Part shown: positions 35,154 through 47,865 of the stretch, one piece after another | How positions within the stretch are numbered: position 1 is the stretch's first letter | Layout: every line of letters starts with the position of its first letter | Source of the DNA: Cladopsammia gracilis | Taxonomy: Eukaryota > Cnidaria > Anthozoa > Scleractinia > Dendrophylliidae | Direction of reading: 5' to 3' | Assembly (NCBI GenBank): GCA_022457155.1 | Contig: JAJGOT010000168.1 | Span: 1,259,001 to 1,323,000 of the forward strand | DNA: 64,000 nt | The notes under the pieces: model-generated | Told to the model about the DNA's origin: nothing | The model's database searches: none | Seen by the model: the letters and a program-made list of their open reading frames with translations, nothing else | Made by a program: the position numbers and the translations under genes

Positions 35154-36354
35154 ACCGGGGTAGTCATTTTACTGGGGCCATAGAAATCGGAAATCCCGTT
35201 AAAAATAGCTAGCCAAAACTTGTGATTTTGTTCCCACCCGTTTTTATGCCTAACCCTTTAGGCTAGAATACAAAAGCAAACTTTGCATTTTTCCACCTGA
35301 ATGGAGTTTTGGTCCCAGAGGACCCATTTCTCGAAACTCCCCATAACTTTTTGGGCCCGAAACTATATTAAAATCAGAATCTTTAATGAATACATTGTGC
35401 ACATAAGATACATGTAGCTATCGGGACTTTCGAGAAACGGGACCCAATCACGCGTGATCTCAGTATTTTTGGGGAGTAGTCACTAGGGGGCGGGCCGGAA
35501 GATTTAAAAAACATATCTGCAAGCAGTTATTTGTGCGAGTTTACTTCCGCTGTTTTGTTGCTCTCACCATTTCATATCATTTGGGTAATTTTCAAAATAG
35601 CTCATGCACGCAATACATGTCTATGCCTATGTACTTCTGCATGCATGCACTATTATGATCTGAGTGAAAACTACTTTTCAGTTCAGATAATCTCTGTTGT
35701 TGTTTTTTTCTTTTTTAACCCTATCTACTGTAATGCTCTCAACTGTACTTTGTTAGAGTTAGAGATGAGCCTCACTTTGGGTACCTACACTCTGCATGCA
35801 TGCTTGGATTTTGTCATGTTTTTCTTAAATCATCAAATTGTCATGTTTGTTCAGTTAATATATTAGTCCAGACGGTCAATTTAATTCTTTCTAATAACCT
35901 GTAGCTGCTATTTATTAGTCAGTATCTTTTCTGTCATTTGAGCCATCACTGTTTAAACAGTTAGGCCCTTTTCTTGATCCCCCATGTTAAATTGAAGCAA
36001 TTAAATTATTGTTGAGAAACATTAGGTGATAAATGATTTAACAAATAATTTTAGACCAATTCTCTTGTTTTGGAACATTTTTTTGAGAAGTTAATCATTC
36101 TATAAAGTTCATCTGACCTCCATCATTTTTAAATTGTCTCTCCAGTCTCTGAGATCATCATTTTTGTAATACATGCATTACAGTGATTAATGTGATTTAA
36201 GTTTTGTTGGAAATCATGCTTAATCATAGAGTTGCCCAGAGATCTTGGCTGGTGATAGTTTGAAATTACAGTAAGTTAATTGACTATGTAATGAAGTTTC
36301 TACCATTTTTATTTCAACAAACTACAGAAAAGGGATGAGGATGGAGGTGTATTG
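35154..36354. other. No gene; degenerate foldback at the start
   Basis: 35154-35480 has gggcccgaaactat and atcgggactttcgagaaacg, related to motifs near 37985 and 38140 in the large foldback. The rest is AT-rich with nothing recognised. Confidence 0.35.
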
Positions 36355-36872
36355 CAACACCTCTTAAAAAGGTTAGATACAGCTGTACAGACACATGTTA
36401 CAAGTGCATTCATTTATAAGTGCCAGAACCTTCACCGTATGTATTGTGATTTGTTACTAATCAATTGTCTTGCAACACCTCTTAAAAAGGTTAGATACAG
36501 CTGTACAGACACATGTTACAAGTGCATTCATTTATAAGTGCCAGAACCTCCACTGTATGTATTGTGATTTGTTTCTAATCAATAATTGTCTTGCAAACCC
36601 TTTAAAAAGGTTAGATATAGCTGTACAGACACTTGTTACAAGTGCATACATGTATAAGTGCCAAAACCTCCACCGTATGTATTGTGATTTGTTACTAATC
36701 AATTGTCTTGCAACACCCCATATGTATTGTGATTTGTTTCTGATCAATTGTCTTGCAACACCCCTTAAAACGGTTAGATACAGCTGTACAGACACATGTT
36801 GGGCATACATGCATGTATAAGTGCCAAAGTTACCTCCACTGTATGTATTGTGATTTGTTTCTAATCAATTGT
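36355..36872 (+). repeat. 118-bp tandem array, about 4.3 copies
   Basis: Units share ttagatacagctgtacagac, aagtgc, tataagtgcc and ttgtgatttgttactaatca. The fourth unit is a partial one. Open frames across it are artefacts. Confidence 0.85.
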
Positions 36873-37075
36873 AAGGGACAACCATAATTGTTGAAAAACA
36901 CATACTTACTACATGTAGTTAATTCCGAGAAATAAATTATAGTATGAAGTTGAACTGAAATTTCCAAAGAGATGGTTTAATTTTCTACTAAATATTATTA
37001 TAAACTTCATTAATAGTTCATAAGGAAAATAGAAAAGATCAAGTTTAATAAAGGTTTGAAAAGCCTGTTACAGAT

Positions 37076-37260
37076 AACGGTCAGTATAAAACACGGACTG
37101 CGGCCGACTACGGACTGCAGACTACAGACTGGGTATAAAACACGGACTAGGGCATAAAACGCGGACTAATTGGACTGGGTATAGAACATGGACTAGGGTA
37201 TAAAATGCGGACTGAGAATCATGGACTCGGTATAAAACACAAACTGGGTCTAAAATAATG
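37076..37260 (+). repeat. Degenerate short repeat (cggactgggtataaaacacgg)
   Basis: Irregular array of about 20-25 bp units with tataaaacacggactagg and variants, at the left edge of the insertion in duplication copy 2. Confidence 0.6.
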
Positions 37261-37317
37261 AGGACCGAAGCTGTGAACATAAAATATTGATTTACCTCGA
37301 TAAATAATTAGATAGGG

Positions 37318-38480
37318 GTCGCGGCATGTTACTTTACAAACGTTTGGTCTCTTGATATTTGAAAAAAAAATCAAATAAAGGAAAGCAGAAACATCTTAAT
37401 TCTCGCAATTATTTTTTGTTATTTGCAATCTGCTTTATGCCTTGCGAGCAGGGCCCCTTTTGGCTGACTAGATCTGCTACAGATCCTACATACACCAGCA
37501 GCATTTTCGTTCGCGTTCCTTTGCTTCTTACTTGGTCACACGCCGCTGTGACGTGGGTCAATTGGCAAACGTTTGAATTCGAGCTCATCTGTTGCCATCA
37601 CCACGTGCGATTTGGTAGAGAATTGGCATTCGTGCTAGTTTGTCTATTTTTTTGCTGCTACACCGTGCTGACGAGACCCAACCAGGTAGAAACAGCTGTC
37701 CACAGTTGCATTTTGGCTTTCAGTTTGGGCTCTATCATGTCATTGTCGCGTTAAATGTTCTATAAGTATCAGCCTTGCTCTATACTTTGATTGTACCCCC
37801 TTCGATCTTCACAGGCTCTGCTTGCAGGGCGTCTGCTTAACAGCGGTTCATAAATAAAGGTCTATATTTCACAAAATGCTGGTAGACAATTAACTCTGAT
37901 AAAATATGCAGCAACATATTTCTGGATATTACTGATAATGGCAACGATATGAAATATTTTTCAAATTTGCGAAACGTTATCGGGCCCGGAAAGCTATCTT
38001 ATGTGTGCAATGTTTACATTAAAGATTAAAAATGAAAGACCATAAAACTTACTAAGTTGACAAAACAAGTCGGGCTGGTTTGAAGGCTTAAAAGTACTTC
38101 ACCATTCTATAGATTCTGATTTTAAAATACAGTTAATGGGCCCGAAAAGTTATCGGGAATTTCAATAAACGGGCCCCTGGGACTACAGAATTCGAACATG
38201 TTGCTGCATTTTATCAGAGTTAATTGTCTACCAGCATTTTGTGAAAATAATATAGACCTTTATTTATGAACTGCTGTAAAGCAGATACCCTGCGAGCAGA
38301 GCCTGTGAAGATCGAAGGGAGCTTTGAATGCAGGGTATAAAGCAGATTGTAAATTAAGAAAATTTACGAGAATTAAGACATTATTTCTGCTTTCTTTTAC
38401 TTGAATTTTTTTTTTCAAATATCAAGAAACCAAACGGTTGTAACGTAACCGTTTCCTTTGGGGAAAGGTAATAAAGTATG

Positions 38481-38511
<31 letters not shown>

Positions 38512-38525
38512 CATGCCGCGACCCT
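37318..38525. mobile_element. Large foldback element with nested inverted arms
   Basis: Outer arms 37318-37450 and 38335-38525 (gtcgcggcatgttac / catgccgcgacc at the ends). Inner arms 37790-37925 and 38195-38330 (ggtctatatttcacaaaatg and its complement). The unique centre is about 270 bp. The 131-codon frame at 37359 lies across the left arm and has no family features. Absent from duplication copy 1, so it inserted or was lost after the duplication. Confidence 0.7.
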
Positions 38526-40426
38526 ACATATTAAAAATCTACGTGTTTATCGAGTTAAATCAATATTTCAGATATTTTATGTTCACAGCTTCGGTCCTCG
38601 TTATTTTGATGAGATTTTTGGTGAATTTGTGGCCGCCATGTGATGGCCGCTCCATACATTTCTTACTAAAAATGTGTAACACTTGTTCGCCTATAACTCT
38701 TAAACATTTTGGAATCCAAAACTATTGAATTTTGATATGACGCAAGTGAAAACACTCTGTACTGCATCACTGTTACAGAATACTAATAGGAATGCAAATA
38801 AGCATCATCACTATTGTTCTTATATAACCCTCCACATTAAATAAAGTATGTATGTATGTATGTATGTATGTATGTATCCCCTTCTCCCCCCCTTCCCCTC
38901 CCCCCCCCTTCCCCTCCCCTCCCCTTCCCTCCTTCTCTGCCCTTCTCCATCACCTAGTACTCTAAGGAATAAGTAATAGGTAAAATAAATGTGAGCAGCA
39001 GAACTGTATAGATAATTATTTACAATGGTGAGCTGTTGTGAATATCCATACAATTCTGCTGCTTATAAAAATAAATTTATGATTTAGATTATATACAGTG
39101 TAGCTGTTCTGTGTCAGGATTTATAATTATAAACCCCCATTAAGTTTTCATTTCTTTTGTATATTCAGTCTATAAGATAAAATGGCACCATGGCACCATC
39201 AAACGAACATAAAATTACCAAAATGTACAGTAAACCATTCAAAACCTGTCAAGACTATACTTTTCTTGATGACTACAAACCATTATTAGACAGCATGCAG
39301 TGCAGGGTTTCATTGAATGTATGGATCAAAGATCAGGGCTCAAGGATCACAGATCAAGGATATTTTTGAAAAAAAAAATAGTCAAAATTCAAAAAGTCTA
39401 GATGATAGCAATCAAGTAATAATGTCTTTTAAAATCAAGTCAGCTGTTGTTATTTTGAAAAATAATTATAGTCAAAATTAAAATAAGAGAAAGTTAAATA
39501 TCAAAGACCACACAAAAGGCAAAAAATGAAAAAAAAAAAAAAAAAAAGAGTAAATTGAATTTTTCTGTATAAAATAAAGTAAAATTACATCTAAATTATT
39601 TTATAAAATACTCAAGGAGATGCACACACTATGATTGGTCAAACCAAGTTCACTATAACTTGATAAAGCATGCACGAATTCTTGTCAGTGGCAGATAGGT
39701 CAGCTTTGCATGGTCGCGCAGGAGGTTGAAATACAGCTTCGGGCAGCTCAAAGTGAGTTCTTGCGGCTGGGTGAAATTCAGCAAGGCAGGCAAAGACTAT
39801 GAACCAGCAGCGAAGGACCGGGAGTGCTTCCTCAAGGAGGTCTGTAAGGATAAGGGAGATGGCGCGAATCTAAGTGGCTGACTATTGGTGATAAAAATGA
39901 AGCAATTTTGAGGGAATGAACTTTGGGATTTATTTTTCTTGAGCAGGATTTAGTGGTACGGGCCCAAACTTGGCCATGTGAAGTGAAAAATCAGCATAAA
40001 ATAGAGAAATTTGGGTAAACCTTGGGATTCATTTTTTTGAGCGGGATTCAGCGGGAGACATGCAGATTTTTTTGCATAATTATGTTATTTCTCAAAAGCG
40101 AAGGAAAAAAACAACAGAAAAAATCGGAACAATGTTTTGCAACTAATATGTAGTTCACATGCCAAAAATGGACAAATCTGAGTGAGAAAAATATAAAACG
40201 ACCTCAAAAGCAACATAGGTTGGTTATGCCCCTAGCCTTTCAATTAGGATGACCATAAGAGTATACGGCACTGGACATTTGTATAATATATATTATATAT
40301 TTATACATGTAACCTGCCCTTATTTTTGTAGTAAATAACAATTGCAGGCTTAATGGCAGTATTACTCAATTCTAAGTATGATTATCACCTCAGGCATAGG
40401 TACCCTGTGTGTTATTGTGAGTCCTG

Positions 40427-40533
40427 GGGTCAATTCAATAAAACTTTTACAAGTGTAATTTACAAGTGTAGCCAACTGTTTCAGAGGTTGAAAACAATAA
40501 CTGCACTTGTAAAAGTTTTATTGAAATGACCCC
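40427..40533. mobile_element. Short foldback MITE, about 28-bp arms
   Basis: ggggtcaattcaataaaact and tacaagtg are mirrored by cacttgtaaaagttttattg and aaatgacccc. Confidence 0.75.
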
Positions 40534-41425
40534 TGGTGTAAAACTAGTTTAATGGGCTGACTTCTATATTGACACAATGTTTCCAGGGGCGTGGCGAGCC
40601 TATAGGCCCGTAGGCCCAGGTCTACAAAGTTTTTAGTCCACCTGTCTTATTTAATGCATGAGAGAAAATAATTTCCTAAAATTCTTTACGTGTGTAGTAA
40701 AAAAGAAAACGCAATTTATTAACGTACTGTACATATACGATCTCAGGATGAGATCACAAAATTCGCGAAGTGAAGCAAGGGAAAATTCCTGAGCCTGTAG
40801 GGAGCGGAAAGAAGAGAGACCCTGGGAACAAGGTCGACAATCTTACAGCAGTTGCATATACTGGGCCATGCTTTGTCTAACATAATTTCTGTTGTCTTAG
40901 TTTAATGAGCTTTTGGCAGTGGAAATTTTTCTTTTTCGTGTAAATCAAGGCTCTTCCATTTGAAATGTACGTTCGATATGTCTGCAGCATTACGATTACT
41001 GAAATATAGAACATTTTGGTTTTCTGATTGAGCATTAAGGTAAACATTAGTTTAAATGCAGGAAATTGCCTCTTAGAGTAAAGTCGCCCACTAATTGGAG
41101 TGCATGCATGCAGGTTCTAGTGTATATATTATAATGTTTATTATGAAAGTACCTCAGTGGAGGTTAATTTATGTAATTAAAACTTTGTGCACAAAACAAG
41201 AATTAAGAACCTTTTAGTAATACCTCTCAGAATTTCTGATACATGTGTGTTAATCGTAGCTGGCAGTTTTGTCCCTGTGTGACTTCAAATTTGTTGATTT
41301 GAATTGAATTCAAGATTTATTCTTAGGTACTTATTTAATGAAGTTTATTCTTTGTTAATTACAAACGAAAGCACCAGAGTGATGCCTCAACAACTTTTAC
41401 AGGTGCTTATTTAAATCGCTTAAAC

Positions 41426-41936
41426 TCTAGAGTGGCACTTACTTGAAGGGTGTAAAGGAAAGAAAACGAAAAATGTATAATAGACAGTGACTTACAACTC
41501 TAGAGTGGCACTTACTTGAAGGGTGTAAAGGAAAGAAATTGAGGAGTGTATAATAGACAGTGACTTACAACTCTAGAGTGGCACTTACTTGAAGGGTGTA
41601 AAGGAAAGAAAACGAGAAGTGTATAATAGACAGTGACTTACAACTCTAGAGTGACACTTACTTGAAGGGTGTAAAGGAAAGAAAACAAGAAGTGTATAAT
41701 AGACAGTGACTTACAACTCTAGAGTGGCACTTACTTGAAGGGTGTAAAGGAAAAAAAAGGAGAAGTGTATAATAGACAGTGACTTACAACTCTAGAGTGG
41801 CACTTACTTGAAGGGTGTAAAGGACAGAAAATGAGAAGTGTATAATAGACAGTGACTTACAACTCTAGAGTGGCACTTACTTGAAGGGTGTAAAGGAAAG
41901 AAAATGAGGAGTGTATAATAGACACGTGACTTTAAG
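41426..41936 (+). repeat. 73-bp minisatellite, 7 copies
   Basis: Unit ctctagagtggcacttactt, gaagggtgtaaaggaaagaa, ..., tgtataatagacagtgactt. Copies differ at about two to five positions, mostly in the A-rich middle. Confidence 0.92.
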
Positions 41937-43894
41937 ATTTGTTTTTGTTATCTTTTTTTTCATAATTTTAAAAGGGAAGTAATACCACTTTGAAATAAGT
42001 GCCGCATGAAAAAATCAACGGACCTTTTTGAGTTAATATACGGCTAATATATATATACATAGCCCAAGCCTAACAGCGTCGCACTTTGAACAAGCTTAAC
42101 TAAGGTGAAACTTAACTAAGGTGAAAGGTTGGAAGCACAAGAATTAAGATTGACGAACGGGCTATTTTCAATTTTAACAATTCTCAAAAACAGTATTACG
42201 CGACCGTCTGCACAGTACATTTTTATAGACCGTACAAAAGTTCACAAAAACAACTTTTCTCTGTCTAAAATAACTGGTACCACTAGTTTCCGAATAAAAT
42301 ACAGTTTATGTTTGTCAAAAATTGCCCGAGAAACTGATTTGAAAATCAAAAATTGCAAAAATACACAAACATATTTGCATAAGGCGATGCGAGTGAAGAT
42401 AGAACTGTACTATGAAATCAAAGTCTTGTTTTGTTTACATAAAATCGCTTTTCAATCTATCTAATGAATGAACAAACACATAAAAATGGACAACACAATC
42501 TTCTTTCGAAAAAAATTATTCAAATCTCCATTAGTTTACGTTTAAAAGCAAAACGCGTACCATTTAATTATAGCTGATCGAGTTCAAGCTTTCTTCGATG
42601 AAATTCAAGAGATCGATACAACTGAATTTAAGCACGTTTTAAAATCAATTCTCCAAAACTAACAATAACACTAATAAAAAGTCACTCACAGATTGATATC
42701 AACATAAATTCTCATCGAAAACTTTAACCTTTTTTACCTTTAAGTCCCTCGCTTGCTTGGAAATTCAAATCTCCGCTTCTGGTTCTGAAATCCGTAGAAA
42801 ACAAACATCTCCCGCATTGATAAAAACGTAATACATGAAGTTCCTCGAAGCAAGATTTTATCCCGGAAAGCTCGTCTTTTTCCACTAAAGCGGCTTCTGA
42901 GTATACCTTAATTAGTATCCCTGTCTTGAGTAGCAAACCGCGAAAAAATGCAGGAAAATAACGACTTTAATTCTCCGCTAGACACAACAAAACAACTAAA
43001 GTGTTTGGGCGACCCCGTAGCTGTCCAAACGATGTCTGTGATAGGCGAACGATACAATTGATATATCACTTGAACAATGCCCCTATCCCTAATCCCTATC
43101 CCAGCGGGACAAATCTATTGTTTTCTTAGCAAATCACAGACATCGTTTGGACAAGTGCTGGACTACCCAAGTGTTTACCGAGCTCACGGCTGTGTGGCCG
43201 CGCGAAAAACAAAGCCTTGCTTTCAAGATCCCCGATGTTGTTCCAACACGGCGGGCGGACGGACGCGCCCGCGAAATATTCCGCTAGCCATGACCATGAA
43301 AAATGACGGCATAGGTTCTATGAGTATGGGGCTGCGCAGCCAGGCCTTCGGCCTGGCAAGTGCTCCGCTATAATTAGGCTGAAGGTAACATTTACTATGT
43401 GGTCCCTCAAAAGTGGTCCTGTATTTTGTAGTAAGTTCCCATGCAAGTCAATTCCAAGTATGATAATCCCCTCGGGCATAACCGGTGATTGACACCGTTT
43501 ATTTCTTCATTCATTGTGAAGCCTGGTGTAAAGCTAGTTTGGGCTGACTTCCATATTGGCATAATTTAATTTATGTTGCAAGCACGTTTGTATAATTTTA
43601 ATAAAAATAAAGAAAATGAAAACAATTATATTAGATATAGTTCTATGCTTCATGACTATTAAAAAAGATGTAAGCACAACTTCTTGCAAGAGATGAGGAT
43701 GGAGAAAAGGGTTGCGACTTATATCTATGTTTGTTTGTTGATATAAGTACAATAATTATGTTGTTGCTAGAGCGGTAATGGCCCTAGCTTAGAAGTGAAG
43801 TGGGGTGGCAATTGAAATGGGTTTTTTCGCATTTTTTTGCAGTAACTGTCAAATTTACTTATCATAATTAATTTGTCATTTCTTCCTGTTTCAG

Positions 43895-44069
43895 TTCCAT
43901 TTTATGAATGACAGTTCAATTACAGCCACCGATAATTCAATTACATTTAGTGAAATGAGACGTCTACATCTATATTTTTCACCCAGTTCTCCTGAAATTG
44001 TGTATCTTAAAGGTGCCGAGCAATCTCAGATTCAACGGTTCCTTGATGAACTTCCTGCCCCCATCAAAG
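43895..44069 (+). CDS. Host gene exon 2
   Basis: A pyrimidine-rich tract and tttcag precede 43895; aaag|gtaagc ends it at 44069. The 175-bp exon is open in the one frame that continues exon 1 in phase 0 and begins FHFMNDSSITATDNSITFS; it ends ELPAPIKG with the last codon split in phase 1. Exon 3 begins in phase 1 and the split codon is Gly both ways. The frame contains LHLYFSPSSPEIVYLKGAEQ. No known domain recognised; it could finish a small N-terminal domain begun in exon 1. Confidence 0.68.
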
Positions 44070-44104
44070 GTAAGCGTGTGAAGTAAAATTAGTTTGTTCT
44101 TACA

Positions 44105-45640
44105 ATGTACAATAATGGATACTTGGTAGCCTGCAGTGTACAATAATGGATACTTGGTATCCTACAGTGCAGGTGTTTTTTGTTTTGGTGGGTGTGAGTG
44201 CTGATTTGAGTGTTTGGTCGCCATTTTGGTTTTGCACAATGTACAATAATGGATACTTGGTAGCCTGCAGTGCAGGTGTTTTTTGTTTTGGTGGCGAGTG
44301 CTGATTTGAGTGTTTGGTCGCCATTTTGGTTTTGCACAATGTACAATAATGGATACTTGGTAGCCTGCAGTGCAAGTGTTTTTTGTTTTGGTGGGTGAGT
44401 GCTGATTTGAGTGTTTGTTCGCCATTTTGGTTTTGTACAATGTACAATAATAGATACTTGGTAGCCTGCAGTGTACAATAATGGATACTTGGTAGCCTGC
44501 AGTGCAGGTGTTTTTTGTTTTGGTGGGTGACTGCTGATTTGAGTGTTTGGTCACCATTTTGGTTTTGCATAATGCACAATAATGGATACTTGGTAGCCTG
44601 CAGTGTACAATAATGGATACTTGGTAGCCTGCAGTGTACAATAATGGATACGTGGTAGCCTGCAGTGCAGGTGGTTTTTGTTTTGGTGGTGAGTGCTGAT
44701 TTGAGTGTTTGGTCGCCATTTTGGTTTTGCATAATGTACAATAATGGATACTTGGTAGCCTGTAGTGCAGGTGGTTTTTGTTTTGGTGGCGAGTGCTGAT
44801 TTGAGTGTTTGGTCGCTATTTTGGTTTTGCACAATGTACAATAATGGATACGTGGTAGCCTGCAGTGCAAGTGTTTTTTGTTTTGGTGGGTGAGTGCTGA
44901 TTTGAGTGTTTGGTCGCCATTTTGGTTTTGCATAATGTACAATAATGGATACTTGGTAGCCTGCAGTGCAGGTGGTTTTTGTTTTGGTGGCGAGTGCTGA
45001 TTTGAGTGTTTGGTCGCTATTTTGGTTTTGCACAATGTACAATAATGGATACGTGGTAGCCTGCAGTGCAAGTGTTTTTTGTTTTGGTGGGTGAGTGCTG
45101 ATTTGAGTGTTTGGTCGCTATTTTGGTTTTGCACAATGTACAATAATGGATACTTGGTAGCCTGCAGTGCAGGTGGTTTTTGTTTTGGTGGCGAGTGCTG
45201 ATTTGAGTGTTTGGTCGCCATTTTGGTTTTGCACAATGTACAATAATGGATACTTGGTAGCCTGCAGTGCAGGTGGTTTATGTTTTGGTGGCAAGTGCTG
45301 ATTTGAGTGTTTGGTCGCCATTTTGGTTTTGCACAATGTACAATAATGGATACTTGGTAGCCTGCAGTGCAAGTGGTTTTTGTTTTCGTGGTCAGTGCTG
45401 ATTTGAGTGTTTGTTCGCCATTTGGTTTTGCACAATGTACAATAATGGATACTTGGTAGCCTACAGTGCAGGTGGTTTATGTTTTGGTGGTGAGTGCTGA
45501 TTTGAGTGTTTGGTCGCCATTTTGGTTTTGCACAATGTACAATAATGGATACTTGGTAGTCTGCAGTGCAGGTGGTTTTTGTTGTGGTGGCGAGTGCTGA
45601 TTTGAGTGTTTGGTCGCCATTTTGGTTTTGCACAACGTCG
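44105..45640 (+). repeat. 100-bp tandem array, about 15 copies
   Basis: Units contain atggatacttggtagcctgc, agtgcaggtg, gagtgctgatttgagtgttt and gccattttggttttgcac. Some units are reduced to the first ~35 bp. The unit looks like the left half of a foldback element whose right half follows at 45640-45722 (ggctggcc ... gactcgcctc ... gctttgcaggtta). The 378-codon minus-strand frame and others are repeat artefacts, kept open because most units change frame in step. Confidence 0.88.
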
Positions 45641-47865
45641 GGGGCTGGCCTTGGTTACATCTTTTGACTCGCCTCAGTCTGCGCTCGTTCACCCCCCAAA
45701 TACGCCAGCTTTGCAGGTTAGATACTTGGAAGAAACTTTTTAGGTTGAATTTCTGTACAATAGTGCGTGTATGATAGTCAGTTTGTCTGTAATAAGCAGT
45801 ATTGTTTTATTTTTTAATTTTTTAAGACTGAAATAGTGAGCAGCGCGTCTGCAAACTCTTAGGGTTGAAAACCGATTTATTTTCTCCTACGCGTTTCGTG
45901 TGCCTAACGCACACTTCGTCAGGGAGTTTTACAATACAACATAAGTGGCCTGTATATATACCTACATAAGAGACTAAAATAAATTTTACATTACATAAAA
46001 CCACACCTACTAGAGCGGATTTGCGTGTAAGAAACAAGCGAGGGTGTGCAAGGCACAACATATTTCGTGCATGTCATAACTATTTGGGGCCCACAGTTTT
46101 AGTATGGATTTGAACGAGGCCTTCATCCCTCCGAGCAGTTGATTCGCGAAATTATCAGGCAAAAATTCATCGCACAAACGATGTTCAACCTGTCGCCAGC
46201 GACCGGCAAAGAAAGGTCTCCTTCTCAAACAACCCTGGAAGACAAAGTCGTTCAAAACGGCGACAACATAAGCCACGCCGGCAGGGTTCATCTAAATCGC
46301 CACAAAGTCGATCCAAGTCGCCGAGATCTAACTCGCCTAAACGGGTCAACCGTCCTCGCTCGTTGGCAAAAAACGCCCAGGGCAAAGGTTCCGGCCCCGT
46401 AAAATAGACAATCGCTCTCCCGAGGAAAAACGGCTTTTCAAATTGGCAACACGACCCCTGTACGTCACCTTCTTCCACGGAACTTGGAAATCCACAACCT
46501 TTCTCATGTAAAACTCACTGAGCGCCAGTCCAAGGTTCTGGGCATGGGTCTTAAATTCAGGCCTTCGCTCAAGCCTCTCTCTGAAGCTCAGTTTGATTTA
46601 CAGATCAAAGATTTTTGTCGCAGAGTTCGCCTACAAGATTTGTTTGCTGATCAGCCACAGGATCCTGACTTCAATCCTCGATTATACGTGCCTACTGGCT
46701 GGAATCCACCGCGACAAAACCCTGAACTTGAAGACAAACTCTTTGAATTGTGCAAGGAACTGCGAAGAAGCATTTCTGAATGCAAGCCATATTGGAAGGG
46801 CAATCTTACCAACCATGACAGAGCAGAGCTTAGAGAGCTCAAAAACAACCGCACTGTCAGAGTTTTACCAACTGACAAGAACTTAGGCCGAGCGCTTATG
46901 TCTACGGAATGGGTGAAACACGAGACACTCGGACATTTACACGATGAACTTTCTTATGCCAAGGTCACTTTCGAGGACTGGTATGTTCACCGTGATAATG
47001 TAATTAAGTGTCGTGAACAGCTTATGTCAACATACTGTCAGTTTATTGTCCCTAATGTAGCTAGATTCCTCCGTAGTCACGATCATTTTGTTACTCCGGC
47101 TAAATTCTGTTATCCCTAAGATACATGACACCTATGGTGTGAAGACCTATAGCGGCCTCTCATTCATATATTACTAGGCCTATTAGTATTTTTGTTGATG
47201 AGCTTGTCAAGCCTAAAATACGTATGCCTACTGTCCTTAGGGATTCTAGCGAGTTGATTCAGTTATTGGAGAACATGGTATTGCCTAAATCCAATTGCTT
47301 TCTAGTCCCGGGTCTAGTCACCGCGGACGTCGTTTCCCTGTATCCCAATGTGGATACTAAGAAAGCATTGGTAGCCCTCGATTTACTTCTTCGAGAGGCT
47401 CGGGCACCCGAAACTCCATTATTGGTTCAGCTTGCTAGACTTGTCTTTGAGAATAATTATTTATCCTCAGAGTTTAGCTTGGATATCTTTCAGCAAGAGT
47501 ATGGTATCGCCATGGGAACCCCATTCGCTGTCACGGTAGCTAATGCATTTATGTATCTTCATGAGAAAGATATCGTAGATAGATATTCTAGTTATCTTAT
47601 TCTCTATAAGCGATTCATAGATGACGTTTTTGCTATCTGGAATGGCCCCAAATATGTCCTTCTAGAATTTCTAGACGCTCTTAATAGAAAAACAGATCGT
47701 GTAAAGCTTACTTACTGTTTTAGCGATAGTGGCATTTCCTTTCTGGATTTATTTCTGTATAGAGATATTTCATCACGCTTGCTGCAATTTTCTACTTTCC
47801 AAAAGCCTTTAAACAAATATCTGTATATCCCCTTCGAGTCGTTTCACCCTTCTAGCAATAAAAAA

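Larger units (their letters stand above)
36920..40650 (+). repeat. Segmental duplication, copy 2, interrupted
   Basis: Same order of blocks as 33090-35153, but with about 1.67 kb extra at 37076-38750. Divergence between copies is modest, with many single-base changes and small indels. Two tatg microsatellites (38478-38510 and 38845-38877) occur here only. Confidence 0.85.
26274..43894 (+). other. Intron 1 of the host gene (17.6 kb)
   Basis: Bounded by gtatgt and a polypyrimidine tract ending tgtttcag. It contains MITEs (26667, 29658, 30243, 40427), a segmental duplication (33.1-35.15 and 36.9-40.65 kb), minisatellites (36355, 41426), a pyrimidine tract and a large foldback. No further exon is obvious, though small ones cannot be excluded. 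27430-29650, 30610-33090 and 41940-43890 hold nothing I can name. Confidence 0.55.

Noticed and set aside
37359..37754. 131-codon frame as a membrane protein
   Set aside because: It spans the arm and cargo of a foldback element and shows no family features; kept only as possible cargo.
44100..45236. 378-codon minus-strand open frame as a repetitive protein gene
   Set aside because: It lies wholly in the 100-bp array, competing frames exist on the same strand, and there is no start context or unique domain.
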